From assembly GCF_026745355.1 (NCBI RefSeq), contig NC_079205.1, positions 56,669,058 through 56,733,057 on the forward strand: 64,000 nt of DNA. Reading direction: 5' to 3'. Below the pieces are notes generated by a model. The model was not told the DNA's origin and ran no database searches. It saw nothing but the letters and a program-made list of their open reading frames with translations. Below are positions 12,080-24,845 of this stretch, piece after piece; the first letter of the stretch is position 1, and each line of letters begins with the position of its first letter. The DNA is from Beta vulgaris subsp. vulgaris. Taxonomy: Eukaryota; Streptophyta; Magnoliopsida; Caryophyllales; Amaranthaceae. Made by a program: the position numbers and the translations under genes.

Positions 12080-12656
12080 CTAGTTTTTCTCTCTAGCCGC
12101 CTCCCTTTTTCCCCTTTCCCTTCATCAGTTAGGGGCTACCATGGATGGTCTCATCCATGGTAAGCCCCTTTTCCTTTCTTGTTTCACTTTCTAGTTTGTC
12201 CTTTTGTTTTGTTGAATAAGTTAGTCTCTCTTTATGAGAGTTTCCTGTGCCCTGATATGGGAAGACTAGCCTTCTCTGTTGTGGAGGTCTCCTTCTCCTT
12301 ATGGGAGTTGTAAGTCTAGTTTTTTCATTTGTAGGTATGAGAAATTGTACTCATTGGTTGATGTTCAAAACTATCAACATGAAGGTATTGGAATCTCGGA
12401 TGCGGTCAATATGGATAGATCAAGAATGTTCTTCTCCAAACTATGTCAAAATGATAGACGGTTCTATTAATAGTTGCTTGGGACAACAAATACAAGGAAC
12501 TTGCGCCACAATATTCGATCTGGTTCATTGTAGTTTCATCGAAGACGAAATTGATCTGATCTTGTTTAATTGTATCCTGTTTTTCTTTATTTCTTATTGT
12601 AGATGCCATTTGACCTTCAATCAATGAAATTTCTTTTTCAAAAAAAAAAAAAAAAA
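12080..12656 (+). mobile_element. Short non-autonomous LINE-derived insert with poly(A) tail
   Basis: Starts CTAGTTTTTCTCTCTAGCC, like plant L1 5' leaders, and ends in AATCAATGAAATTTC followed by 17 A (12640-12656), like plant L1 3' ends. Possible imperfect target duplications AAAAACTTAAAC (about 12068) and AAAAACTAAAC (about 12651) flank it. No RT or endonuclease is present, so it appears to be an internally deleted LINE or an L1-mobilised RNA copy. The small frames in it look like chance. Confidence 0.5.
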
Positions 12657-13092
12657 CTAAACTTCCAATTGCAATCACAATTTCAAAGAACATACATTAA
12701 CATAGATATACCAAAAAAAGAGGACAATCTCATATTTTCATTTTTTAAAAGCTCATAGTGGTCGTTTGTGTTAGTTGGGATAATCAATCTCATCATTATT
12801 TAAAAATATGTTCGTAATTCAAATATATCAAAGAAATAAGCTTATACCATCCAATTAATTTCTCAATATAATGTTAAGCAATAAATTACACATATATTAA
12901 AGATATTAGCATATATCATCCAACAATATCAACTTATAGTACATTCAGGTACACATTCATCTATCACATTGAAAAAAATATTGTGAATGAGCAAATTAAA
13001 CTACAATAAAATAGTATAAGTGCATTTAGTGCTTTTAATGTCAATATTAATGTTAATATGTCTTTGTACGCATCGCGTGCATATGAGACTAG
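12657..13092 (+). mobile_element. Helitron 3' end fragment
   Basis: Ends with a hairpin (about 13067-13080, GCATCGCGTGC with one stem mismatch) and the Helitron terminus CTAG at 13089-13092 followed by T. The same hairpin and CTAG end the large Helitron at 33799-33825. The 5' end was not found; the interior is AT-rich and non-coding. Confidence 0.5.
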
Positions 13093-13135
13093 TAGAGTTT
13101 TAGTGAAACTCTACAAGGTAGAATTGTATCTGAGG

Positions 13136-13480
13136 TGAAGTTTTATTCAATGGTTGAAGTCAACAACATTGTCATTTTTCTATTTTTTTTTCGTGTAGAA
13201 TAATTATGATTGTGAATGGATAATAAACCAACTGATTGTATTTTGAGTTTAAGTCAAGCAATCACGACAAAAAAAAAAGCGAGAAAGCACAGAATAAGTC
13301 AAGCTAAACCCAATTTGTTTTGGATCGTGGTTCGTTTGTCCTCATCTTTAGGTATTCTTGCTAAGTTTCGGGAAAACGAATGCTAATTCTTTTGGTAAAT
13401 ACAGAACTTATTTTAGTATGTTTCGCATTTAAGAAAAAGCTTGCAAATTAAGTATAACTATATAATGATATTGGTATGTT
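13136..13480 (+). repeat. Dispersed repeat X, left copy (inverted relative to 21740-22050)
   Basis: About 340 bp matching the reverse complement of 21740-22050 at roughly 85 percent by eye; shared blocks include CGTGTAGAATAATTATGATT and TTTGAGTTTAAGTCAAGCAA. Non-coding. The two copies bracket the nested region between them. Confidence 0.75.
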
Positions 13481-13584
13481 TACCCGTATTATATTTGTAT
13501 TATTTGTTAATTATACATGTTTTTTTATGGTCTCTAATGTATAAGGTTGAGATATTGATGCAGAAAGGAGGATCTATCGTGAGT

Positions 13585-13710
<126 letters not shown>

Positions 13711-14063
13711 TTTTTTGCACGCGATGCGTGTTTGGATTTTTTTCGAGACAAAAACTCGATTTTTTTTTACATAAGTAAGATTTAAATTTGAACATTAGAC
13801 ATACGAAATATAATTGCTTTAGTTGCAAAATTTTATTGGTTTAGTTTCTGTTACTTAAGTCTCTCACCAGTCTTTTTATTATTATTATTTTTCAAAGTTT
13901 TTTTTTGGCAATTCAAAGTTATTATTGAAAACCAAAAAAACTTGGTTGTGAGACAAACATACAAATCCCAATTACTCAGCAGCAAGCTAGTAATAGAGGG
14001 AAAGCAAAAAAACACAAAACATCACACTACTAGCTAGCATATGTCTATCCTCATCTTTACATC

Positions 14064-14440
14064 CAAAGTTATTAAAATCGCGATTCAAATCTTAAAATCT
14101 TACGATTTTACGATTCAAACTATGGTAGACGATTCGATTCGCGATTCTAGACGATTCTATACATTTCTGTTGACTAGCGAAAACCTCGCAAGTTTAAATC
14201 ATGCTAACAAAGAAAATAAGAGATATATATTATTAGTTATTGCCAATATAGTGGGTAAAAAACTATTTTTTTTCAATTTTTAGGTCTTTTAACTTATAAT
14301 TTTAGCATATTCAATGAAGATTGAGTGCAATATCTTGATTATATATGTTTGTAGAATCTTACGATTCTATGATTGATTTTACGATTCGATTCTAAATGTC
14401 GTTTTCGATTCAAACTAGAATCCCGATTTTAACAACATTG
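14064..14440. mobile_element. hAT-type MITE, 377 bp
   Basis: Terminal inverted repeats CAAAGTTATTAAAATCG and CGATTTTAACAACATTG, flanked by a perfect 8-bp target duplication TTTACATC (14056-14063 and 14441-14448). The length of the duplication and the CA...TG ends fit hAT. The interior repeats ACGATTC-like motifs near both ends. Inserted in the LINE 3' region. Confidence 0.85.
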
Positions 14441-17400
14441 TTTACATCTAGTTGCCACTCTAAATAGAATATCTTTGCAAACTCTATCAGGTTGCATAAG
14501 AGTGTTACAGAAGGTTTTTTGATTTCTCTGGTGCCACAGCATATAAATTGCCTCGGTGAACAACATAACATAAATTCTAGCTTTTCGAGTTTTGCTATGG
14601 GCCTTTCTACAAGCTGCTTGCAATTCCATATTGAATCCTTGCCCTCTTCTGTGAATATTAATAACTCTAAGAGGGTGGCTCCACACTGTATTAGTGTATT
14701 GACATTCAAAGAACAAATGCTCAATTATTTTGTTTTTATCATCACAAAGCTTGCAAACAGGATTGCACTGTATATGCCATTTTAGTAACCTGTCTGTAGT
14801 TGCCAACCTTTGTTGCGCTGCAAGCCAAACGATAAACACACTTCTAGGGGAAGCTCTGTTATCCTTTATCACCCTTCTCCAAGAAACTCTATCAGAGACT
14901 GCCTTCATTCTAAGATAAGCTTTATGGATGCTAAAGCTTTCATTCACTAACATTGATTGCCACCCTCCATAAGCCCGAACTTGGTCTCTGGCTGCCATCA
15001 CTTTCTTAAGAATCCAAGAAGAGTTGTTGCTTACAACAATTGTGTTTGGAGTTTGCCTTTTTATGTAATAGGTATGTATCCATTGTACCCACAACTTCTC
15101 CCTTTTAAATGAAATAGCCCAAAGGAGCTTCATGAGAGCTGCTTAGTTCCAGACTTTCATATCAATCAAGTTCCATCCTCCTTCACTTTTGCTCTTAAAC
15201 AAATTCTCCCAAGCTACTGGAGCTTTTTTAGAAGTACCAACTGCTCCAGTCCATAATGATCTTCTTTGAGATCGAAAATATGGCCCTAGTAATTCTGCAT
15301 ACTACTTAGAATAGTTCAGTTGCAATCTCCCAGCATATGATAGAAGGCTAGCCATCCACCCTTGGGCTCGTTCAAATCTTCTCCAGTAAAGGTTTACACT
15401 GAGTGAAGTTGAGCTTTTTTGAAGCTAATGGAACTCCAAGGTACTTGAACGAAAGCTGCCCAATTGGCATATGAATAAGCTCAGCTAACATTACCTTCTC
15501 TTCTTCTGACACCCTAGCCATGTAAATACAATTTTTTTCCACACTTGCTTCTAATCCTGAAGCTGTAGAAAACTTATGAAACGCAGCCATAATCTTGGAT
15601 AATATTGAACTATGATCTGCTCTTGCAAGTAATAGCAGATCATCTGCAAACATCATATGAGTGAGCTTTATCTTTTCACACTTGGGGTGAAAATTATAAT
15701 CAGGGTTCAAATGAAGCTCTTCAAGACATCTACTCAAATATTCCATGCTAAGGACTAACAGAAAAGGATAGAGTGGATCCCCCTGCCTTACCCCCCTCTT
15801 AGCTTGAAAAGGAACAGCAGGGATGCCATTTAGCATAATAGAATAACTAACACTTCTAACACAAGCCATAGTCCACTGTATGTATTGTTCAAGGAATCTC
15901 AATTCATAGAGCATTTTCTCAAGGAAGCATCATTCAACAGAATCATACTTCTTAATGTCTACCTTGATTAAGCATCTATGAGACATATGCTTTCTGTTGT
16001 AACCTTTGATCAGCTCAGTAGCAAGAAGTATGTTGTCTGCAATATGTCAGCCTGGAATAAAACCAGACTGAGCTGAGTTCACCACTTTATTAATCACCTT
16101 GCCCATTCTTTGTGTTAAAATCTTGGAGATGATTTAGTACACAACTGTGCAGCAGGTTATTGGCCTATAATCCCTGTCATGAGTAACATTAGCCTTCTTA
16201 GGAATCAAGGTCACAACTGTAGTATTTACTGGCCAATGCAGAAATGCTTTTTGAAAAAAACTCTTGCACTGCCAAATACATATCTTCTTTAATGAAGCTC
16301 CAGCACTTCTTAAAGAATACTGAGTTAACGCCATCAATCCCAGGTGCTTTACCATCATCAATACTAAACAAAGTTGTATCTATCTCTTCTCTTGTAACAT
16401 TTGTGATTAGAGCATCACAAGCTTCTCTACTCAACTGTTTGCCTGCTCTCATAATTTGGATATCAATACTAGGTATTTCATTGCCACTTGTACCCAACCT
16501 TTAAAGAAGCCTACAACTTCCTCCCGAATTTCTTCTGGCTTTGTTAAGGTATCACCCTGTGCATTCTGGATTTGAGTGATCTTGTTCTTAGCTTTCCTAG
16601 CTTTCATAGCAGCAAAGAAAAACTTAGAATTAGAATCTCCTTGAGTTAACCAAGCAATTCTTGACTTCTGCCTTAGGATACTCTCTTCAACCTGGGACCA
16701 GTATCTAAGTTTCTCTCCATATTCCTTCTCTTCTTGTTGTAAGTTGGAGTTATTATTGATGTCAGGCTATGCTTGCACATTAGCCAACTTCCTCCTTAGC
16801 TCCTCAATTTTGCAATAAGCCTGAGACTGAGGCTTATGCAGCTGTTTCAGAGCATGTTTAACTTTTTTCAGCTTAAGCCATATACTGTTCATTTTAAATT
16901 CATCATTCACACTATTCCAAGCATCCTAAACAACATCTTCAAAATTTTCATGCTCACACAAGATGTTTAGAAACTTAAAAGGCCTTCCTCCTTGAATAAT
17001 ATGAGGGTTCATATTAAACACCAGTGGACTATGATCTGACACACCATTAGATTTATAGTTCACAACAACATCAGTATGTTTGTCTAGCCAAGCTAGATTC
17101 ACCAAGGCTTTGTCTATCCTGCTAGCAATTCTTGCTTGACCTTCCCCTCTGTTACTCCAGGAATAATATACTCCTGCAGTAGGTGCTTCCATTACTCTAG
17201 CCTCATCCACAAAATTTTCAAAATCTTGAGTCTCAGTGATACTAATTGGATTACCATTAATCCTGTCACTAGAATGCAATACTGCATTAAAATCCCTTAT
17301 AATCATAACTGGAATATTAAGGTCTTCTAGCACATCCATCAGCTCCTTCCATAATTCCTTTCTATCTCCTATAGTGTGCAAACCATACACCACTATAAGA

Positions 17401-17710
17401 TTAAAGTCTATTGTACCTTCAAAGTTAGTAACCTTACAAGCCATCAATTGTTCTGCTTATTTAAGAATTTGCACATTAATTTCCCCAGGTTTCCAGCCAA
17501 TCCATATCCTTCATCTTGGTGAGAAGGAGTAATTGCAACACCAAATCCACTCAACCCCAAAGTTTTTTTGAATTTTTTGAGCATTATGAGATCTAACTCT
17601 AGTCTATAGTAAACCACACAGATCCACCTTCTCCTGCTTCAGAAAGCTTTTAACTTCCTTTATTTTGTAGGGATCATTCATCCCTCTGACATTCCATGAA
17701 GTTATAATCA
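14441..17710 (-). pseudogene. LINE ORF2: endonuclease, reverse transcriptase, zf-RVT (broken)
   Basis: Pieces in order on the minus strand: apurinic-type endonuclease (about 17700-16926) with SRIDKALV and SDHSPL, but IIRDFN where GDFN is usual, so a Gly is replaced by Arg; reverse transcriptase (about 16500-15370) with DGKAPGIDG, RQGDP and the FADDLLLL catalytic motif; and the Cys/His RT-associated zinc region (about 15133-14441) with CKLCDDKNKIIEHLFFEC. Several stops and frame changes separate them (for example near 15134-15371 and 15915-16134). The C-terminus is cut by the hAT MITE at 14440. Not functional. Confidence 0.88.
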
Positions 17711-17961
17711 TTAAGACAGATTAGGGTTTGACCCCTTAGCGCCCCTAGGTTTACCTGAGTCTTTACTTCCACTTTGATTTGCATAGTTCACCACCTTTGT
17801 TGTCTGATAGGTCACTTGTTTCCCCTTGTCTTTTGATTTCCTAGTGACCACTTTCCACACTTCTTCTTCTTCAGACTCCTTTTTGTTGACTAGGTGAGGC
17901 TACTGAAGTAGCAAGATCTTCAGTCCTTAGATCTACCACAATGACAGGATCACTAGGAGGC

Positions 17962-18256
17962 CTAGGATCTACTGAATGGCAAGGTGGGATCACCAGAATC
18001 TGAAGTTACAATACCTTGTTCTCCAGTTGACCTTGGCACCCACTTCTGCACTATCTTCTTCTTCATAAAAGCTTGTTTGTCACAATTATGCCCAATAATC
18101 TGGCATTTCTTAGGTGGAACCCGGTCATAATTAACCTTTTGTGTAAAGATATTCCCATTAGGATCTGCAATTTTAACTTCTTTTGGCATATCTTTTGTCA
18201 CATCCATCTCTATTAGGATTCTAGCATAAGAAACCCTAAGAGTCTTTGATGTACAT
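17962..18256 (-). pseudogene. LINE ORF1 remnant with zinc-knuckle relic
   Basis: The C-terminal part of an L1 ORF1-like protein. Codons upstream of the first Met (about 18207) continue the same frame to about 18256 (LRVSYARILIEMDV), so the truncation point is inside ORF1. A PPKKCQIIGHNC stretch looks like a CCHC knuckle that has lost its first Cys. Confidence 0.6.
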
Positions 18257-20049
18257 TCATTGAATTAAAATATTATATAACTATGAACAAAATAGATATT
18301 TTATTGAAATTATTTATGATTTCTAATATTATAATTTTTTAGTTGATTTTTGAATTAAGTATACTACTTCATAGATTGTGAAGAAAGTGGACACTTTGAT
18401 TTTCAAGTCAAATTTTTGTTAATGTTTTTTGTGAGTATGTATTGAAGTTGTAGTATATTGGTTGTAGTTTGTAAATGAATTTTTAAGTTTTTGTAAAGTT
18501 TACTCATTTGAGTGACTTGTATAACGTAAATTTTGCAATTCTATGATTTTAGTTAACTTCTGAGTGATTTTATACAATATTGTTATTTCACTAGGAACAC
18601 TACAAGAGGGGGGGTGAATTGTAGTGTGGAACTTATTGCCCAAATAATGCGGAATTTAAAACATAAGCAATAAGGAACTGAAAGTGCAAGAGAGATTTTT
18701 ACGTGGAAACTTCTTGTCTCAATACAAGAAGAAAAACCACGACCTACTCGGGATTTAAACTCTTCACTATAATAGGAAATCTCCTATGATTCAACCTATT
18801 ACATACTCAAGTTCCACTCGGAACTCCAACTCTCTCACAATCTCCACTCTATACTCTAGACTTAACTCTAAGTCTTTCAAGAGTTCCCACAACTCTTTAC
18901 AAAAGGTTTACTGAAACCCTTCACCTCTAGATAGACTTCACCCTAAGTCTACGCATACACAATAAGAACTTACTCAAGTTCCTAACTCGAACTTACTCAA
19001 GTTCCTAACTCGAACTTGATACAAGAATTCACTCAAACCCTTTACCAAGTTCCCATTACAAGAGTTCACTCAAACCCTTTAACCCCAAACTCAAATACAG
19101 ACGCTTGATAATTTGGTTTAACTCTAGTATATAGAAACTGAATAACTGTAAAGGAACATGGCACTCGTATGAACTTGGAACTGACTCAAACAAGGAATAG
19201 AAATTATATTTCTTTTGTAACGCTATTCCTTAAGCCAAACTTATGGAATGGCATGAGTCTAACACTATGGAAAGACACTAGTCAGACAATTTGAAACTCA
19301 ATTGAACTTGTATATTTATAGCAGTCTTTTAGAATAAACGTGGGATTAATCATGTGTTAGTGGTTAAACCATTATCCCATGATGTTCCTTACCCGGAGGA
19401 ACAGGTTCCTCAATCATCTCATGATCTCCATGATCACTGTTAAACGTGGGAGAGAATTAACTTACTGCTCCTTAATTTTAGCAACCGCTTTAAGCATTAA
19501 TTTGCCATTAATTACAGAAATCTGATTTTCCATTCTTCTCTCTCTCTCCTCCTTCCAAACCTTCCAAACACAACAATGGAGATCTGAAATTCGCGAAAAA
19601 AAAATTCCAGATCTGAAATTCGCGAGATGAACGATGAGATGATGGTGATGCGGACTCGAGATGATGATGATGAGGCGATTGAAGAGACCCACAACCCATC
19701 CACGACGATGATGAAGACCCATAACCCAGATCTGATTATGTTTTTACTCATTTGTTTTGTTGTTGTTGTTTTTCTCATTTCCCCTCAGTTATTCATATTG
19801 CATAAACCAGATGTTTTTGGTTGTTTTACATGATCAGGACATGAACAAAATTATGGGTGCTGATTTTGAATTATCATTGTAGGAATGAGCAAATGTATTC
19901 TGCAATAATTTTGAAATCTAATGTTCAAATGAGTCAAGCATCTATGCTTATTTAGAATGATTGAAGATTATGTGCTCATTTACATTATTTGTGTTGGATG
20001 ATTATTGCTGCTTAGTGAACTCTTATACTTGCTCTAGTCTTTTTTTTTC

Positions 20050-20250
20050 TATTCATTTCATCTATTTCTTCATTTTCTTTTTTGCTCACCTGTAATTAGT
20101 TCGTTTTCGTAACTGCTCATTTGCACCAAGTTTGCTCATTTTCTTAAATGAGTAGAAATACTTGCTCATCTACTCATTTTACTCATTTGCTCATTTGATC
20201 ATTTGCTTAATTTGCTCATTTTGCTCATTTGCCCATTTTGCTCATTTGGC
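20050..20250. repeat. TTTGCTCAT minisatellite inside the solo LTR
   Basis: About a dozen degenerate copies of a 9-12 bp unit containing TTTGCTCAT. The same core on the opposite strand, ATGAGCAAA, forms the array at 42350-42640. Confidence 0.75.
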
Positions 20251-20261
20251 GAAAATAGCCT

Positions 20262-20289
20262 TGGGTGTACCATGAGCATGGTACACCCA
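20262..20289. repeat. Perfect 13-bp hairpin with 2-nt loop
   Basis: TGGGTGTACCATG, then AG, then its exact reverse complement. It lies at the right end of the foreign-looking stretch in the solo LTR and could be the terminus of a nested element; no partner end was found. Confidence 0.7.
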
Positions 20290-21296
20290 GGTTTACTATA
20301 AAGATTCTCCTATAATCTAGGTATAATTTACTCAACTGACATAATTGTACCGTTGTAATGCTCCATCCTCAGTCTAGTTCCTTTTAATAGTTAGTTCCTT
20401 TAACTTAGATTAGTGGACTACCACGTCTGTTCCTTTAGAGAGGAACAGACAGACAATTTCTTTAACAATACTCATTATACGTATTATAAATCTAGCCTTT
20501 CTATTTTCCAAAAACTAAAAAGATAAAATTAAATTAATTAAAATCAGATTCCTAAAGAAATCGATTTTATTAAACCTATTTTATTTAAAACTTATCTTTT
20601 ATTTTAAAACTAAAACTCATCTTTTATTTTAAAACTAAAACTTATCCTAAAACAACTCACGCATATTATTTATAAATATTTAACCGCGTAGAGATTTATT
20701 AAGAAATAAACTCTAAATAAATTCTTATAGATTAAGATAATAATATGCATCAGATTTATTGACTGTTAAATACTTTTGACTCTAAGTTCCACGAGTTCCT
20801 TTGACCTTACGAGTTCCTTTAGATCTTGTTCCATTACCTTTCATGTTTCCATATACTTACATGAATCCTATAAAATAAACTCGTATTTTCTGCCTTCATG
20901 CTCCATGCTGCTCCAACTCAAGAACCGCATGTTGATAGCTCCACCTTTGTAACTTCAGTGTGCTAGTTCCTTTTAAAAACTTCGCACTTATAGTTCCTGC
21001 TCAGGAACTTCTTGTTTCAACTCTGAAATGTTATATTGATGCTTCCACTCAGCAACTGCTCTAGAACTTCATATTCAATGTTCCTCATAGGATGTACCTA
21101 AGAACCGTTGTATTTATGTTCCTTATAGGAACTCTTTTAGGAACTTCACTTGTTGGAAAACCTTCATGATGTGATATATTCAACCTTTGATGACTTGTTT
21201 CATGTTAATGTAATATGCACATCTCAAACACACATGTTAGTTAGATAATCATCATTTGTTTACAATCATCAAAATACTACATGACTCAACAAATAT

Positions 21297-21739
21297 TTTT
21301 TTCTCTCGCCTCTACTACTTTTTCTTCCATAACCACCACCAACCCCCGCCAGCACCCCCACCCAACCCCACCTGCAAAAATGAGCAAAATTTTACTTTAT
21401 TATTGTAATGCATCATATCATCTAAAACTATCAACAACAATACCAATTTCTAAGATATTATATAATATTTTGTGTATGAAAACTAGATAAAAAGGTAAAT
21501 AGATGTGTTGAGTGCCAAAAATTCAAGTAGTAATAAACTTGTCTAGTTAATAACATATATCTAATATTTATAAGGGAATCTTTGTACGAAGTGAATTTGA
21601 TATTGTCAATGATTGATAGTGGTAAATATACCGTATCTATGTATCGACTTCACATTTTACTGAGCAAATTTTTCACCAATATACCTATTTATATAGAAAT
21701 ATGAATTACAATATATACATATAAACCAATATCAATATC
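21297..21739. other. AT-rich spacer right of the solo LTR
   Basis: No gene recognised. It has a C-rich stretch (about 21340-21375). It may be the continuation of the interrupted Helitron, but no matching sequence was seen. Confidence 0.35.
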
Positions 21740-22050
21740 ATTATAGTTATACTTAATTTGCAAGCTTTTCCTTAAATGCAAAAAAATACTAAAATAAGTT
21801 TTGTATTTATCAAAAGAATTATCATTCGTTTGCCCGAAACTTAACAAGAATACCTAGGACAAATGAACCACGTCCGATCGAAAACAAATCACGTTTGACT
21901 TAACTTATTATGTGCTTTATCTCTTCTTTTGTTGTTGTGATTGCTTGACTTAAACTCAAAATACAATCAGTTGGTTTTTTATCCATTCACAATCATAATT
22001 ATTCTACACGAAAAAAATAGAAAATTGGCAATGTGGTTGACAAATACGAA
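21740..22050 (-). repeat. Dispersed repeat X, right copy
   Basis: Reverse-complement partner of 13136-13480, about 8.3 kb away. Similarity fades on both sides, so the unit boundaries are approximate. Confidence 0.75.
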
Positions 22051-22084
22051 ACATCACCTCAAAATCAGAAGTTTGAAGGATAAA

Positions 22085-22185
22085 AGAGTCAAACCTAACT
22101 AATGAATAATGTGAACACATTCATCGCACTTTAAACGAATAGGAAAGGTAAGTCATAAACTCACACTCCGGAATAAAAATTGTCA
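22085..22185 (+). repeat. Dispersed repeat Y, copy 1
   Basis: About 100 bp similar to 33890-33990: CTAATGAATA..GTG..AC, then GATAGGAAA-like and CATAAACT..ACACT blocks in the same order. Non-coding. The two copies flank the large Helitron. Confidence 0.5.
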
Positions 22186-22479
22186 TAGGGAGAATATACT
22201 CCAGATTTTACTCCAGATGTAGTTGATTACGTACTCATATTAATACTAAAAATAAAATAAAATGAGTTATACTCCTTAATGTTAATGGTAAAACATGAGC
22301 TTATTAACCTTATAACTCATTAAAATAGATAATATGAAGTAAGATTGTAACACATGTCTATAGATCAAACCAGGTAAAGAATACTTATTCAAAGTGTACC
22401 TTTAATTATACATTAATGATAATTAGTGAATATTTTTTAATTTTATAAAAACTTTCAAGATATTTTTGTATATCTAAAA

Positions 22480-22505
22480 TCTCTATTACATAAGGGAAGG
22501 GGGAG
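22480..22505 (+). promoter_or_regulatory. Putative Helitron 5' terminus
   Basis: Begins TC after A22479 and carries AAGGGAAGGGGGAGG, also found next to the 5' ends of the minus-strand Helitrons at 48098 and 50289. Confidence 0.6.
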
Positions 22506-23869
22506 GTGTGGTGTCCTTTTTTGAACTGACTAATTTCCCCCCCCTTCCCTTTCAATATTACAATTCACTATTACCTCAAACAAAGCCACGGGTATTAGAG
22601 AGCAAATTAAACTTTACAAAAATTAAGCAAATCACTTAAATCACTCACAAATCACTTATATCAGGAAATAAATGAGAAAATCACGTTAGAAGAAATTCAC
22701 AAATCACTGAACTTTACAAAAAAATAAAAATTAACATACAAATCACTGTTCTAAAAAACTCACAAATCACTTACAGTAGTCTCAATACATAAAAAAACAT
22801 TCACAATCAACACTTACAATTGTTCTCAAAAACTCGCAAAATTCAATACCTATACACGATATACACAACAATCTGCAAAAAAAACATAAAATTTCACCGG
22901 GAATATCACAAATTTGACCATCGACCATTTTCAATCTTCCAAAAAGGTACACAATTCTTTCAATCTTGCAATTTATTTCAAATTAGTTGAAAAAACAATA
23001 GCAATTTTAGGCGTAATTATTACTAACAATGAAATTACATTAACAGTGAAATTAAGCACCAAGATAAAAGGGTGATAATAAAAAAATTCGCCAACGACTT
23101 TTGCAAAAATCAAATTTCGGATAAAAAATTACATTAACAGTGAACTTAAGCACCAAGATAAAAGTATAGATTTTTGTTATTTCAAAAACCAAAAAACATG
23201 TTAAATCACTGAAATTAACGATTTTTATTATTTCAAAAAAAAACAACGATTTTTGTTATTTCAAAAAAAAAAATACACCGATTTTTGTTATTTCATGTTA
23301 AAAGTATAATTTTCTAGATTTAAAATATATTTATGAGTTTGATTTAATTTCTAGATTTCAGAAAATAAAATGTTCATGATAAAAGTATAATTTTCATGAT
23401 AAAAGTGTAATTTTTGAGTACATAAAAGTATAAAATTCTAGATTTTATACCATTTAACTTTAATTCATTTTCATTTTAATTTCATTTTCAGAAAAAAAAA
23501 TAGTGAAATTAAGTATAAAATTATAAAATTCTAGATTTTTTAAAAAAAATAGTGAAATTAAGCACCATTTTCAGAAAAAAAAAATGTCTTTTATACAATT
23601 TAACTTTAATTCATTTTCACTTTAATTTCAAAAAAAATCCAATTTCAAACTCTGACAGAAAAATTCAAATTTAAGTTTGTGAAATCATAATTTATATGTT
23701 AGGCAAGGGGGAAAAATTTATACTATTCGGATTATATTTTGGAAACATTGATTTATAATTTTCGGATTAAAACAAACATTACATTTTCTGGCGAATTACC
23801 TTTCCTTCAGATAAAATCTACTGTTGCATACTTAATACTTGAAATAGTTGATTTGATGAGCTGGGTAGT

Positions 23870-24041
23870 GGTGGTGGTGAGGTCGAACATCTTGCCGAGT
23901 TCGCCGGATTTCTTGATGTCGCCACCAGTGTAGGGTACGGCACGAGCAGCCATTGTTGGTGGGCGTTCTTTGGGTTGGGAATCGGGCCGGCCCGTAACGT
24001 AGAGCCCATTGCTAAGCTTGTGAGATTGGGTACTCTCCCAT
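23870..24041 (-). pseudogene. Captured host-gene fragment: N-terminus of an At1g16860-like membrane protein
   Basis: Minus-strand codons read SNGLYVTGRPD, PKERPPT and YTGGDIKKSGELGKMFDL, which I recognise as the conserved N-terminus of a plant family of membrane proteins related to Arabidopsis At1g16860/At1g78880. An upstream ATG (24041) starts MGEYP, and one extra base near 24024-24026 shifts it out of frame with the conserved part. The match ends after MFDL; the frame then runs through unrelated sequence to TGA at 23807-23809. The purine-rich plus strand at 24045-24180 looks like a CT-rich 5' leader copied along with the exon. It is a fragment lying in the Helitron 5' region, so transduplication by the Helitron is the likely origin. 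Identity rests on recollection of the family. Confidence 0.65.
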
Positions 24042-24370
24042 GAATTAAAAAGAAAGAGGAGAGAGAAAATGAGAGGTGAATGAAAATGGTGGAAAGTGGA
24101 AAGAAGTGAGAGTGATGAGGGTGGGTGAGGTGAGGTGAGGGTGAGGGTGAGGAAAGGAGAAGAAAGAACTAATTTTGGGTTGGGAGTCAGTGAATGGGAG
24201 TCGGTGAATGAAATTTTTTTTCTCTATCACCATTCCCATAGAGATGGATGTATGTGTGTGAATGAGTTGGTGAATGAACTAATGTGTTTGGTGGGTGGGA
24301 TTCTACTACAAGGTTTCTTTTTCCTCATTTTTATCTTTGTATTTTAGATTTGTGTTTTATCAACATTTTC

Positions 24371-24392
24371 TACTAATGCGATGCGTGCTTGA

Positions 24393-24393
<1 letters not shown>
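24371..24393 (-). mobile_element. Remnant of a minus-strand Helitron 3' end
   Basis: Reads AAGCACGCATCGC on the minus strand, half of the family hairpin. Matching Helitron sequence (ACATTAGACATAT) resumes at about 24848-24895, after the insertion described next. Confidence 0.45.

Positions 24394-24845
<452 letters not shown>

Larger units (their letters stand above)
13898..18262 (-). mobile_element. L1-type LINE, 5'-truncated, broken
   Basis: Minus-strand non-LTR retrotransposon. The 3' tail is a run of T on the plus strand (13898-13906), preceded in element orientation by an AT-rich 3' region. Going 5' come the zinc-finger RT-associated region, RT, endonuclease and the end of ORF1. It stops inside ORF1 near 18262, so it is 5'-truncated as is typical of target-primed insertions. 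A hAT MITE sits in its 3' part. The 49 kb Helitron relative lacks the whole segment, which independently marks the insertion borders. Confidence 0.85.
18581..21291 (-). mobile_element. Solo LTR, Sirevirus-like (copia)
   Basis: 2711 bp unit with TGTT...AACA ends and a perfect 5-bp target duplication AATAT (18576-18580 and 21292-21296). There is no internal copy of either end, so it is a solo LTR from LTR-LTR recombination, not a full element. On the minus strand it begins TGTTGAGTCATG and ends with CACCCCCCCTCTTGTAGTG close to the border, features I associate with plant Sirevirus LTRs (recollection, not a search). It contains many AGTTCC/GGAACT motifs, short tandem repeats at about 18970-19130, and a foreign-looking stretch at about 19440-20290. 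Confidence 0.85.

Noticed and set aside
12406..12693. 95-codon minus frame and plus frames of 108 codons
   Set aside because: They lie in a LINE-derived insert and cross its poly(A) tail; no domain recognised.
18581..21291. Full-length copia element
   Set aside because: Only one LTR between the target duplications and no gag or pol; a solo LTR explains it.
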